The notes under the pieces: model-generated
What the model saw: only the letters and a program-made list of their open reading frames with translations
Database searches by the model: none
Told to the model about the DNA's origin: nothing
Source: Danxiaibacter sp048498555
GTDB taxonomy: Bacteria; Bacteroidota; Bacteroidia; Chitinophagales; Chitinophagaceae
Assembly (NCBI GenBank): GCA_048498555.1
Contig: JBEHXT010000019.1
Coordinates: forward strand, 19,779-83,778
Length of the DNA stretch: 64,000 nt
Direction: 5' to 3'
Shown here: piece by piece, positions 11,714-20,343 of the stretch
Numbering within the stretch: position 1 is the first letter of the stretch
How the letters are laid out: the number at the start of each line of letters is the position of its first letter
Made by a program: the position numbers and the translations under genes

Positions 11714-11767
11714 GAGGATGTGTGATGAGTAAAGCTTCATTACGCTAACTATCCACATCCTCTTTAA
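11714..11767 (+). terminator. Stem-loop between adhesin and PorP/SprF genes, possible attenuator
   Basis: A 9-bp perfect stem (GAGGATGTG at 11714-11722 with CACATCCTC at 11754-11762) encloses a smaller TGATGA/TCATTA pairing and is followed by a short T run. It sits 9 bases after the adhesin stop and 39 bases before the next start. The T run is short, so it may reduce rather than end read-through. Confidence 0.45.
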
Positions 11768-11805
11768 ACAAGGGCACAGTAAAGGATGAGATATTAATTG
11801 TACAT

Positions 11806-12744
11806 ATGAACGACACACACATGAAACGCAAACAAGTATTTATTTTCCTGGCATGCATCATGGCTAGCCTTATAGGAACATGCCATGTGTATGCACAGCA
11901 GGATCCACTTTTTTCGCAATATATGTTCAACGGAACCATCATCAACCCCGCTTATCCTACCATGGATGAAGCAACCAGTATAACTGCTGTATTGCGGAAC
12001 CAGTGGGTTGGGCTGGAAGGCGCACCCAAAACCGGGTCGCTTACTTTCAGCACGCCATTCCGTTCACCAGGAACAAACATGGGTGGCTTGCTTTATTATG
12101 ACAAAATTGGTAATATCAACCAGACATCCGCTTCGTTTAATATCGGACAGAAAGTAACCATTGGTGAAGAACTGTTCTTTGGCATGGGTTTGCGTTTGGG
12201 CCAGAGTTTTTACAGGGAGGATAATACCATTTTTAATACCAATGATCCTGTTTACCACGACAACAAAAGATACACAAAAACAGATGTAGGATTTGGCTTT
12301 ATGTTGTTTTCGCCACGCTTCTTTGTGGGGCTGTCTTCACCCACATTTCAAAGCCTGGCAACAGTAAAGAACCAGATGTATACCATACAAAGGCGCTCGA
12401 ATTATTACCTGCAGGCAGCCTATTTGTATGACGTTACTGAAAACCTGAAACTAAAGCCAAATATATTATTGAAATACGTGAACGGTGTGGCTCCGCAGGT
12501 TGACATTAACCTGAACGCTCTGTTTGCAAATACATTGTGGGGCGGCCTTTCCTGGCGCTCATCTCAAACAGTTACAGGCATTTTACAATTGCAGGTTACA
12601 CCTAACCTGGAAATAGGTTATTCATACGATTATAATTATGGCAAAACAATGGCACAAATTCAATATGGGTCACATGAACTAATGATTAATGTACGGCTTG
12701 CGAATGACAAAGGCAACCGTGTAGTAGCACCAAGATACTTTTAG
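11806..12744 (+). CDS. PorP/SprF family type IX secretion outer-membrane protein
   Basis: A 312-residue protein with a signal peptide ending near VYAQ and the hallmark start of the mature chain, QQDPLFSQYMFNGTIINPAY, which is diagnostic of the PorP/SprF family. The rest is rich in alternating aromatic beta strands, as expected for an outer-membrane barrel. Members help secrete or anchor T9SS cargo; SprF is needed for SprB in Flavobacterium johnsoniae. Placement right after a giant type-B adhesin suggests it is dedicated to that cargo. The start could also be the ATG at 11821, which gives a cleaner signal peptide (MKRKQVFIF...). Confidence 0.93.
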   Translation: MNDTHMKRKQVFIFLACIMASLIGTCHVYAQQDPLFSQYMFNGTIINPAYPTMDEATSITAVLRNQWVGLEGAPKTGSLTFSTPFRSPGTNMGGLLYYDKIGNINQTSASFNIGQKVTIGEELFFGMGLRLGQSFYREDNTIFNTNDPVYHDNKRYTKTDVGFGFMLFSPRFFVGLSSPTFQSLATVKNQMYTIQRRSNYYLQAAYLYDVTENLKLKPNILLKYVNGVAPQVDINLNALFANTLWGGLSWRSSQTVTGILQLQVTPNLEIGYSYDYNYGKTMAQIQYGSHELMINVRLANDKGNRVVAPRYF

Positions 12745-12784
12745 TTTTATATAAAAGGTGAAGAATAAGGAAAAAACAATACCA

Positions 12785-14620
12785 ATGAAAAAGACAAAAA
12801 AAATTGTTCTGTTAGCGGTGGTGGCATCCGGCATAATAGCGGCGTGTAATGTACGGATGGCACAGCCTGCATTAGAAACGCTTACAGGCAATACCACAGA
12901 CAAAGCAAGCCTTTCCGGCGATTATTATTTTAAGATCCAGGAATATGAGAGTGCTATCAAAAAGTATGGAAGTATTGTTACTGATAAAAAGGCAAAGCCG
13001 CTTGACATTCACCTCGCCAAATTGCAACTTGCAAGGATTTATTACGAAACGCGCCAGTTTGAAAAAGCCCAGTCGTTGTATACCGAAGTTGTTGAAGGCA
13101 ATCTGATGGAAGGGCTTATTGCAAAAGATGTAAATAATTACCTCGATATACTATGCCGTTGCGGTTACATTACAAAAGCGCATATGGTGGCTGCAAGGTT
13201 CAGCGGTTTAATGACGGACACACGCTTTAAAAACCGCCGCACTTCCATCAACAAGTATGAAAACTTCCTTACTCAGCGGTTTGATACATTGGGCAAATAT
13301 GGCCTTGAGGACCTCGGCGAACGTGCCGAGATGGTGAAGCTGAATGTATCTGTGAAGGGTTATCAATACGGCGCATCACCCTACAAAGATGGCATCGTGT
13401 TTCTTGCTAACTATGTAACAGAAAACAGGGCAAAAACATTGTATGTTAATTCCCGCATGTACTACCAGGATAAAAAAGGCCTTTCTGATTTTAACAGGTC
13501 GCTTAGTTATACTCTTCAAAGCGGGCCCGCAGTTTTTTATAACAATGAAAAGTCAGTGATATACACTACCAACAGGTATGGAAACGTAAGCACCGAAAAA
13601 ACACTCAATACCCTTGTTGTGAACGAGCTTCAGCTGGCAACATCACAGTATAATGCCAGCACTGGTAAATGGTCTTCACCCAGCAGAATATCGCACTGGG
13701 CAGGTAAGAACTCATCCCGGTATTCTTTCATGCACCCTTCTTTAACAGCTGACGGAAAACGATTGTATTTTGCCTCCAATATGCCCGGCGGCTATGGTGG
13801 CAGTGACATATATTATGCTGACTGGAACAATGAAAAGAAAGAATGGGGCGAGGCGGTGAACCTTGGCGCGCAGATTAACACCAACGGAGATGAATTGTTC
13901 CCGCAGGTATTCAGGGGCGATAGTTTATTGTTCTCATCAAACGGGCAGGAAGGCTACGGCTCCCAGGATATTTACCTGGCCCGCCTGAAAGGTGATAGCA
14001 CATCTGTTACACATTTGCCTTACCCGGTTAACACACAGTTCGATGATGTTAACCCTGTATTCCTTCCTGCACAAAATGTTTTTTACCTGGCTTCTGACAG
14101 GCCCGGCAATAACCTGAAAGACAGGATCTACAAGTTAGATATGCTTACACATCCATTGGTAGAACTGGGTTACAAACCACTGGAGAAAAAAAAGGAACAG
14201 GTAATTGCTGATGCAAGGATTATAACGGAAGAAACAGCTTCTGATGTAAAAGTCTCCCGCGTGATGCCTGCTTACCTGATGCATTTTGACTTCAACAAAT
14301 ACACACTCAGGAATGAAGACATGCCTTACCTGAAGGATATCATTGCAAATTATTCTAACCAAAAATATGTGATCCAAATTGATGGCTATGCCGATGAAAT
14401 TGGCAGCTGGAACTACAACATGCTGCTCTCACGCAAAAGAGGTGAAAGTGTAAAACAGTACCTCGCGAAAGGCGGTGTTCCGGAAAGCCATGTTATTGTT
14501 AATGCGCATGGCGCAAACAATTTCAAAATAACCTGCGACACATACGTGAACAAGGAAGATTGCATCAAGATACAACGAGAGAACAGGCGATGTGAAATAA
14601 CCATTTTTGTAAAAGAATAA
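12785..14620 (+). CDS. PorE-like lipoprotein: TPR, beta-propeller (PD40) and OmpA C-terminal domain
   Basis: The likely start is the ATG at 12785 (611 residues), giving a lipoprotein leader with lipobox IIAAC; an in-frame GTG at 12758 adds nine residues. Residues ~35-110 look like TPR helices (DYYFKIQEYESAIKKYG). Residues ~200-460 carry PD40/WD40-like propeller blades (LTADGKRLYFASNMPGGYGG; SSNGQEGYGSQDIYLARL). The C-terminal ~110 residues are an OmpA peptidoglycan-binding domain (HFDFNKYTLRNED, DGYADEIGSWNYN, LSRKRGESVKQYL). This order matches PorE, a T9SS lipoprotein thought to tie the machine to peptidoglycan. Here it is 40 bp behind the PorP/SprF gene, so it is probably locus-specific. 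OmpA fold very sure; exact role inferred. Confidence 0.88.
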   Translation: MKKTKKIVLLAVVASGIIAACNVRMAQPALETLTGNTTDKASLSGDYYFKIQEYESAIKKYGSIVTDKKAKPLDIHLAKLQLARIYYETRQFEKAQSLYTEVVEGNLMEGLIAKDVNNYLDILCRCGYITKAHMVAARFSGLMTDTRFKNRRTSINKYENFLTQRFDTLGKYGLEDLGERAEMVKLNVSVKGYQYGASPYKDGIVFLANYVTENRAKTLYVNSRMYYQDKKGLSDFNRSLSYTLQSGPAVFYNNEKSVIYTTNRYGNVSTEKTLNTLVVNELQLATSQYNASTGKWSSPSRISHWAGKNSSRYSFMHPSLTADGKRLYFASNMPGGYGGSDIYYADWNNEKKEWGEAVNLGAQINTNGDELFPQVFRGDSLLFSSNGQEGYGSQDIYLARLKGDSTSVTHLPYPVNTQFDDVNPVFLPAQNVFYLASDRPGNNLKDRIYKLDMLTHPLVELGYKPLEKKKEQVIADARIITEETASDVKVSRVMPAYLMHFDFNKYTLRNEDMPYLKDIIANYSNQKYVIQIDGYADEIGSWNYNMLLSRKRGESVKQYLAKGGVPESHVIVNAHGANNFKITCDTYVNKEDCIKIQRENRRCEITIFVKE

Positions 14621-14669
14621 AACACAAACAACTCAGCACACTGAAATTTTAGATTATAAACAACCAAGT

Positions 14670-17120
14670 ATGAAAAAAGCGTTTTTACTCTCTTTATTGA
14701 TGCCGTTCCTTTGCGCATGCCTGTATGGACAGGAGATGCCGGCTGTCTTCAATAAAAGCCTGGCAGAAAAAGGAAACCAGTTTAGAAAAGTTATTGTTAT
14801 TGGTGATGAAGAGAATATAATAGCCGTGGGCGGAGGCAAGGAAGGTATTATAACCAAAAGCAACCGGAATGGTGATGTGCTTTTTAGCAAAGTAGTTAGC
14901 AAAGGCGGGATCTCATTTTACAACGACATTACTGCAGACCGTAACGGAAACCTAATAGCCGTTGGCGGAGGCACCATTGGCGTTGGCAATGCACGTATTA
15001 CAAAACTCACTCCAAAAGGTGAAATTATCTTCGATAAAAGCATTGGCCAGGCAACAGGCGGATTTTTTACCAGGATAATTGTGGACTCTGTAAACAATTA
15101 TATCGCTATCGGTACAGATGGTGGCAAACCCTCAAGCGCGCGAATCGTAAAATTTACGGCCAAAGGCGATGTGATCTTTGATAAGGCATTTGGTACACAC
15201 AATGTTTTCTTTGATGCTGCATTAACCGAAGATGGCGACATTGTTGCTGTTGGTGGCGATGTAGGTGATATGGAAGGCCGTGCGCGCATCACCAAAATTT
15301 CTCAAAAGGGCGACATTGTGTTTGATGTAGAACTGGCGCGCGCGGGTGCATCTTTCACTAAAGTGGTTTTATTAAGTGATGATAATGTACTGGCTGTTGG
15401 CGGGGGTGCATATGGCACCGGTAATCAATGCCGCATAGCCAAATTGAGGGGAGAAGATGGCCAGGTAATTTATGATAAGCCATACAGTACTGCAGACGGC
15501 AGGTTTTCTGACGTTTACGTAAATAGCGATGGCCGTGTGGTTGCCTGCGCAGAAGAATACGAGCAGGGCAGGATTGTGCAATTGAGGCCTGATGGTACAG
15601 AAATATACAACAAGACTTTTAGCGGTGCATTTCACGCGTTGAAGATGGGCACAGCGGGCGAGGTTGTTGCAGTAGGAGAGCTTGGCAAAACGCAGGGCAA
15701 AATGGTTAAGCTGAGAGGCGACGGCGCTGTGATGTATGACAATGTTGTTGATCTGTCCATAGGCAAAATGTTGCTGACAGAAGACGGTGAAGTATACGCC
15801 TTATCATCAAAAGGGTACAACCTTTTAAAATATGATCCATATGGCAGGCTGATGTTCAATAAGTCATTCGGCACATACGGCGATGCGGTACTTAACGTGC
15901 TTGAACAAACACCTTCAGGAGAAGTTGTTGCCGGTGGCGGTGGATTAGAAGATGGTGGCCGCCTGATTAAAGTAACACATGGCCTTGTAATTAATGATGT
16001 AACTGTTTCCGAGCCTGTGAATGGCATTTCATCCGCTACACTTACCGTATCACTTACCGGTTTTTTGCGTAAGAAAGGCATCAGAAGCCCCGTAACCGTT
16101 AGCTATGCAACAAGCAATGGTTCAGCTTCGCTTAAAGAAGATTATGTTCAAACAGAAGGTTCATTATTCTTTGTTCCGTCAGATTATTTTGCAGGTTCTT
16201 CTATTACGCAAACTATCCAGATTCCTTTGTTGAGCGATAATTTGCTGGAAGGAAAAGAGACCTTTGGTGTGGCGCTTACAAAAGCACAAAACGCCTATAT
16301 TACTAAAGCTAAAGCAACCGTGTCTATTATAGATCAGCCTGCAATGCTGAAGTTTGTTGGCGGCAAAGATGGCACGGAAAAAGATTTACAACCTGTAAGT
16401 TTTTATGCTGGTATTTTCAAACAGGACAATTCGCCCCTGATCAACAAAACTGGCGCACCGCTTGATATTTCTTACAGCTTTGGTAGTGGTTCAGCCATGC
16501 CAGGTACTGATTTTGTGGCTTCAACCAAACCATTATTTACTATTGATACCGGCAGAAGCGAAGGCGTGCTGCAGGTTAGAGTGAAAGACGATAACAGCTA
16601 CGAGTTAAAGAAAAGCGTGATACTTGAATTAACCGGTGCCAAAACAGCCAATGAAAGCATCATAGGCTTTGAAGGTGGCGCAAGTTCTTTAACACGGATG
16701 CAATATATTATTGATCAGCCAGCATATGTTGGTATTATGAAACTGGCTGATAGAAACCGCTCCGCTACAACACCATCATCCATGTTTAGAATAGTGCTTA
16801 CGAAAGAAGATGGAAACGTCCTTACGAATTGCACAGGCGATGATATTAAAGTATTCTTTGGCATAGACGAATCTTCTACAGCTGCATTGGGTAAAGACTT
16901 TGTAATACTGGAAGGCGATATGGTTAAAATGCTTGGCGAATGTGATAATGCGGAAACAGTATTGAAAGTAGTTACCGTAAACAGCAGGGGACAGGAGGAT
17001 GATAAAACTGTGGCAGTAAAAATCTCTTCAGTAACTGGCCCGCAAAACGCAGGTTCGCTGTTGGTTAACCCTGATGACAAGTGGAAAAAAACATCCGCTG
17101 TTATTAAAGGAACTAAATAA
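14670..17120 (+). CDS. Secreted beta-propeller protein with Calx-beta-type domains, adhesin-locus partner
   Basis: An 816-residue protein with signal peptide MKKAFLLSLLMPFLCACLYG. Residues ~25-430 are built of short repeats of the type 'VVAVGGG...RITKLTPKGEIIFDKS', like delta-60/SBBP propeller blades. Residues ~440-555 form a Calx-beta-like domain (SYATSNGSASLKEDY, SDNLLEGKETFGV), and two looser related segments follow to the end. No T9SS C-terminal signal is evident; it ends ...KWKKTSAVIKGTK. It lies 49 bp behind the PorE-like gene and directly before a strong terminator, so it is probably the last gene of the adhesin operon. Sharing the Calx-beta fold with the adhesin suggests a physical partner, but this is inference. 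Confidence 0.75.
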   Translation: MKKAFLLSLLMPFLCACLYGQEMPAVFNKSLAEKGNQFRKVIVIGDEENIIAVGGGKEGIITKSNRNGDVLFSKVVSKGGISFYNDITADRNGNLIAVGGGTIGVGNARITKLTPKGEIIFDKSIGQATGGFFTRIIVDSVNNYIAIGTDGGKPSSARIVKFTAKGDVIFDKAFGTHNVFFDAALTEDGDIVAVGGDVGDMEGRARITKISQKGDIVFDVELARAGASFTKVVLLSDDNVLAVGGGAYGTGNQCRIAKLRGEDGQVIYDKPYSTADGRFSDVYVNSDGRVVACAEEYEQGRIVQLRPDGTEIYNKTFSGAFHALKMGTAGEVVAVGELGKTQGKMVKLRGDGAVMYDNVVDLSIGKMLLTEDGEVYALSSKGYNLLKYDPYGRLMFNKSFGTYGDAVLNVLEQTPSGEVVAGGGGLEDGGRLIKVTHGLVINDVTVSEPVNGISSATLTVSLTGFLRKKGIRSPVTVSYATSNGSASLKEDYVQTEGSLFFVPSDYFAGSSITQTIQIPLLSDNLLEGKETFGVALTKAQNAYITKAKATVSIIDQPAMLKFVGGKDGTEKDLQPVSFYAGIFKQDNSPLINKTGAPLDISYSFGSGSAMPGTDFVASTKPLFTIDTGRSEGVLQVRVKDDNSYELKKSVILELTGAKTANESIIGFEGGASSLTRMQYIIDQPAYVGIMKLADRNRSATTPSSMFRIVLTKEDGNVLTNCTGDDIKVFFGIDESSTAALGKDFVILEGDMVKMLGECDNAETVLKVVTVNSRGQEDDKTVAVKISSVTGPQNAGSLLVNPDDKWKKTSAVIKGTK

Positions 17121-17146
17121 TATTAATTGGTTTATTAAAAGATGTG

Positions 17147-17183
17147 AAAATCCTTGTGAGAATATATTTCCGCAAGGATTTTT
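17147..17183 (+). terminator. Rho-independent terminator after adhesin operon
   Basis: AAAATCCTTG (17147-17156) pairs with CAAGGATTTT and is followed by a T run ending at 17183. It lies 27 bp after the propeller gene stop. The A/T tails make it plausible in both directions. A second perfect 8-bp inverted repeat, TTCGCAAA/TTTGCGAA, lies at 17196-17222. Confidence 0.8.
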
Positions 17184-17295
17184 GCATCTGTATTTTTCGC
17201 AAACAATAAATTGCTTTGCGAAGATGAAGGTATAATTTCGGGTGACAGCTAACATTGCATTGGTAATATGGCAGCTGATTAACAGCACAAATACT

Positions 17296-17850
17296 ATGAT
17301 AAATTTTGAATTAGAAGAAGACCTTAGGCCCAACTTAAGCTCTGGCGAAAAACTTATCTGGACAGGAAAACCCAAGACAGGGATTGTATTTAGAATATCG
17401 GACATATTTATGATTCCATTCAGTTTCCTTTGGGCGGGATTTGCTTTGTTTTGGGAAGGAGGTACGTTTTCAATGGACACTCCTTTGTTCTTTAAACTTT
17501 GGGGCATTCCCTTTATTTTGGTTGGAGCATATATAACTATTGGCCGTTTTTTTATTGACGCGAAGAAAAGGGCGAATACCGTTTACGGAGTAACTCCTGA
17601 CAGAATAATTATAAAGTCCGGGATTTTTAGCAAAAGCGTAAAATCGTTAAACATAAGAACACTCTCAGATATAACAATCGATCAAAAAAAAGACGATACC
17701 GGAACGATCACACTTGGCCCGACAGACTTCAGGAATTCAATCATGCAAGGAATGGAATGGCCGGGAAACAGGCAACCGCCAAGGCTTGAATTTATTGAGG
17801 ATGCCAAAAGTGTATATGATAAAATAATTGCCCTACAAAGGCAACAGTAG
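17296..17850 (+). CDS. Bacterial PH-domain (bPH2/YdbT-like) membrane protein
   Basis: The ATG at 17296 gives 185 residues; an upstream in-frame GTG (17242) adds 18 unlikely residues. The N-terminus is a short soluble segment (LSSGEKLIWTGKPKTG), followed by two membrane helices (about residues 36-58 and 72-92) and a C-terminal domain with YGVTPDRIIIKSGIFSKSVK and LNIRTLSDITI. 'Y-x-V-T-x-x-R' and the ISDI element are typical of the bPH_2 fold. The function of this family is poorly defined. It stands alone, between the adhesin operon terminator and another hairpin. Confidence 0.7.
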   Translation: MINFELEEDLRPNLSSGEKLIWTGKPKTGIVFRISDIFMIPFSFLWAGFALFWEGGTFSMDTPLFFKLWGIPFILVGAYITIGRFFIDAKKRANTVYGVTPDRIIIKSGIFSKSVKSLNIRTLSDITIDQKKDDTGTITLGPTDFRNSIMQGMEWPGNRQPPRLEFIEDAKSVYDKIIALQRQQ

Positions 17851-17874
17851 TTTCAGACGTCAAGGATTTCATCT

Positions 17875-17909
17875 GGCGCGAGTCTTCTCTAAGATCACTC
17901 GCCTCTTTC
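17875..17909 (+). terminator. Probable terminator after PH-domain gene
   Basis: GGCG(C)GAGT pairs with ACTCGCC across a 17-nt loop with one bulge and is followed by TCTTT. It begins 25 bp after the stop at 17850. Two more perfect hairpins follow, CCCGAT/ATCGGG at 17918-17932 and GTTACG/CGTAAC at 17991-18012, without clear T runs. Confidence 0.5.
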
Positions 17910-18148
17910 AATTCAAACCCGATGTTATCGGGGGAAATTTAGACGAACACAGCAATCAATATTTGGAATGCTATCTAACTTTTGTACTTTGTTACGGAAG
18001 ATGAAACGTAACGGCAAAGCTATTTATGGGAACGCTAATTTCCTTACATCGCGAAGCCAAGGCCTTTGTAGGTAATCAATGATAACCTTTCAAATGGCAC
18101 TATTCTTCTGATCAGTTCCTGGTGATATTTCGACTAACTTCCAAACTC

Positions 18149-18931
18149 ATGAGAAATGTTATAACCTTCCTTTTGGTGTTTTGCCTTAGCATCAGCGCCC
18201 GTGCGCAGGTAAAAAAGCAAATCAAAAAAGGAAGACGATATAAGTCCGAAAGCCAGTTCGCGTTAAATAAAAATGATTTCCAGGCGGAGTGGGAGGTAGG
18301 GAGAGAGGCTGTCGATTCACAACTAACAACTATCACTTATCCTAACCTGGTACTACATTATGCGCTTAGCGACCGCCTGGAAGTAAATACAGAGATGAGT
18401 TTGGTAACGACAGCTGAAAAATACTATTCGCTGCAAAAAAATATCACAGGAATAGAGCCTGTTCTGATCGGCGCCAATTACCAGATCCTGCGGGATACTT
18501 ACAATACCCCTTCCGTTATCCTTTCCACACAATTAGCGATCCCTTTCCTTGCAACAAAAGATTATGCCATCAATCATCTTGCGCCCATCGTGCAGGCAGA
18601 CATACAGGAGGCTGTACATGACAAATGGGTATTCGGATTGAGCGGCGGTCTGCTCTGGGATGGATTTTCAACAACACCCAGTTTTATTTATAATGCCAGT
18701 ACGTCCTATTCCTTTACGAAGAAATGGATGATTACAGCCGAGTGCTTCGGTTTCATCAACAACGATCTGCCACAAAATAATATTGATGCAAGCCTGGCTT
18801 ATGTAATCAATGATCTGATACAGTTTGGATTCACTGCAGGCGCGGGTATTTCATCTGCTGCTCCAAAAAATTACTTTGCCGTTAATGGCACATGGGGAAT
18901 GAACACTTCAAGAAAACGACAGGGACATTAA
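18149..18931 (+). CDS. Outer-membrane transporter-like protein (phenol MetA/alginate-porin-like family)
   Basis: The ATG at 18149 gives 260 residues beginning with signal peptide MRNVITFLLVFCLSISARAQ; a GTG at 18122 would add nine residues and spoil the leader. The mature chain has alternating beta strands with a repeating pattern of parallel measurements (FQAEWEVGREAV, NLVLHYALSDRLEVNTEMSL, EPVLIGANYQIL), as in the 'transporter' family close to Phenol_MetA_deg. Such proteins are predicted outer-membrane barrels with unproven substrates. It is a lone gene with 217 bp of non-coding DNA upstream beyond the preceding terminator. The call rests on general pattern, not on a diagnostic motif. Confidence 0.6.
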   Translation: MRNVITFLLVFCLSISARAQVKKQIKKGRRYKSESQFALNKNDFQAEWEVGREAVDSQLTTITYPNLVLHYALSDRLEVNTEMSLVTTAEKYYSLQKNITGIEPVLIGANYQILRDTYNTPSVILSTQLAIPFLATKDYAINHLAPIVQADIQEAVHDKWVFGLSGGLLWDGFSTTPSFIYNASTSYSFTKKWMITAECFGFINNDLPQNNIDASLAYVINDLIQFGFTAGAGISSAAPKNYFAVNGTWGMNTSRKRQGH

Positions 18932-19374
18932 AAGCCGAAATAAAACTAGATTTCTACCTGCCTGATTACCGGTGGGATTTTCCTGATTCAACGGAAATCG
19001 AAAAACGAATAATACCAGGGCATACTTTATAGACCTACCAGGCATAATCACCTGAAATATTAAACCCTGCTTAAAGGAACGCGCTAAGCTGAATGGAATT
19101 TTAATTTGTACTTCTCAGCGCAATTTTCTACTTTTTATATCACAAATCCTCACCCTAAACCTGTGGCTGAGGTGGCAGCGCTTTCTAAGGGCTTTTTTTC
19201 AAAACAATTTTTGTTTACGAAGATGGTGTTTGTATTTTTTTTTACTTGAGGCAATTGAAATGCTTTGTTGAAAATTCGACGATAAGGACAATTGACGCAA
19301 GTTTTGAGAGGTGATGAACCTTCGGATATTTATTAGTTGGCTGTTATGAATCTGCAATATTCAAAACTTCTAAT
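18932..19374. other. Intergenic region, 443 bp, no gene seen
   Basis: No ORF of convincing quality on either strand. A hairpin AGCGCTT/AAGGGCT (one mismatch) followed by seven T's lies at 19177-19199 and could terminate the gene ending at 18931. Composition becomes more AT-rich from about 19200 into the next gene. Confidence 0.6.
19177..19199 (+). terminator. Possible terminator, short stem with T7
   Basis: AGCGCTT pairs with AAGGGCT around a 3-nt loop, with one mismatch, directly followed by TTTTTTT. It is 245 bp from the nearest upstream stop, which lowers confidence. Confidence 0.4.
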
Positions 19375-20082
19375 ATGGACTTAGATTTTAAATTAGATAA
19401 AGTAATTGAAATCTTTGACTTAATTAAGCGATTAAGCTGGGGTGCAATTCCACTTTGGTTTGCTCTTACATTACCAGTAATTTACATTACCTATTCTAGA
19501 TTATTACCTGATAGAAATCCTAACACCGATGAAGCTGCCTCAGGGTTACAAAGGCTTATTAGATGGTTCTCGTTACCGAGAGTTGATAAGTTAGTAATTT
19601 ATATAAGTCTTTCAATGTTCATAATCGGCACGATTACTCTAATGATTGATCAAAACCAAAAAGAAAAAATTAGAAATAATGGTTTAAGAATGAAGCAATA
19701 CTTTATTTCTAAAAATAATTATGCTGTTTCAAGAAATAGTTTGACAACAGGCAATTTTAAATTACTAAATCTTAAATCAAGTGATATAGATGACGTTTTG
19801 CGTTTATATCCAAACGAATTCTTAGAAGTTGACAACAATACAATCGTTTTAAGAGATTCTGTGCCCCTTTCAAAAATTATGTTTACCTCTGAAAGATTAT
19901 TGGATAACTATCTTTCTAACCCAGTTGTTGCAAATATTCAAGAAATTGATGGCTTAATAAAACAATCAAGTTTTTTTACAAGAGAGGTTATCTATAATTT
20001 GATTGTTGACTCGTCAAAAAAATACACTTATTGTATTTTGAGTTCAGAAAAAGCTGGTATTATAGTAAACAAATTACATTAA
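19375..20082 (+). CDS. Unrecognised two-helix membrane protein, AT-rich
   Basis: I do not recognise this 235-residue protein. It has two predicted membrane helices (about residues 19-42, GAIPLWFALTLPVIYITYS; and about 73-92, LVIYISLSMFIIGTITLMI) and then a ~140-residue mostly hydrophilic domain with several Leu/Ile-rich helices. Codons are strongly A/T-ending compared with the adhesin operon, so it may have been acquired. The region both sides is non-coding. A structurally similar gene (two helices, then a soluble domain) follows at 20344, without clear sequence likeness. No function is assigned. Confidence 0.6.
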   Translation: MDLDFKLDKVIEIFDLIKRLSWGAIPLWFALTLPVIYITYSRLLPDRNPNTDEAASGLQRLIRWFSLPRVDKLVIYISLSMFIIGTITLMIDQNQKEKIRNNGLRMKQYFISKNNYAVSRNSLTTGNFKLLNLKSSDIDDVLRLYPNEFLEVDNNTIVLRDSVPLSKIMFTSERLLDNYLSNPVVANIQEIDGLIKQSSFFTREVIYNLIVDSSKKYTYCILSSEKAGIIVNKLH

Positions 20083-20105
20083 TTTCACAACAGTCAACAA
20101 AAGTA

Positions 20106-20272
20106 TTTATGCAAGCAGAGCTGACATTACGCACTTCAGCTTTAGTACCACTATTCGGCATTAGTCCCATCGTGACAGAACGCTATTGAGCAGTAGTAAT
20201 AAATTCATCTTTGTATCTTTACTCAGCTTCGGTTATCGGCTGACACAGCGCTGAATTCCCTGCCTGCATAAA
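20106..20272. repeat. Long-spaced inverted repeat between two orphan membrane genes
   Basis: TTTATGCAAGCAG (20106-20118) and CTGCCTGCATAAA (20260-20272) are inverted copies matching at 12 of 13 positions, 141 bp apart. Inner sequence shows only scattered further pairing. It fills most of the gap between the genes ending at 20082 and starting at 20344. Confidence 0.45.
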
Positions 20273-20343
20273 TACCGAGCCGCTAGCTGCTATGATAAAC
20301 TCACATTATGTTCCCAAAAAAATAACCCAAACACTAACAAAGA

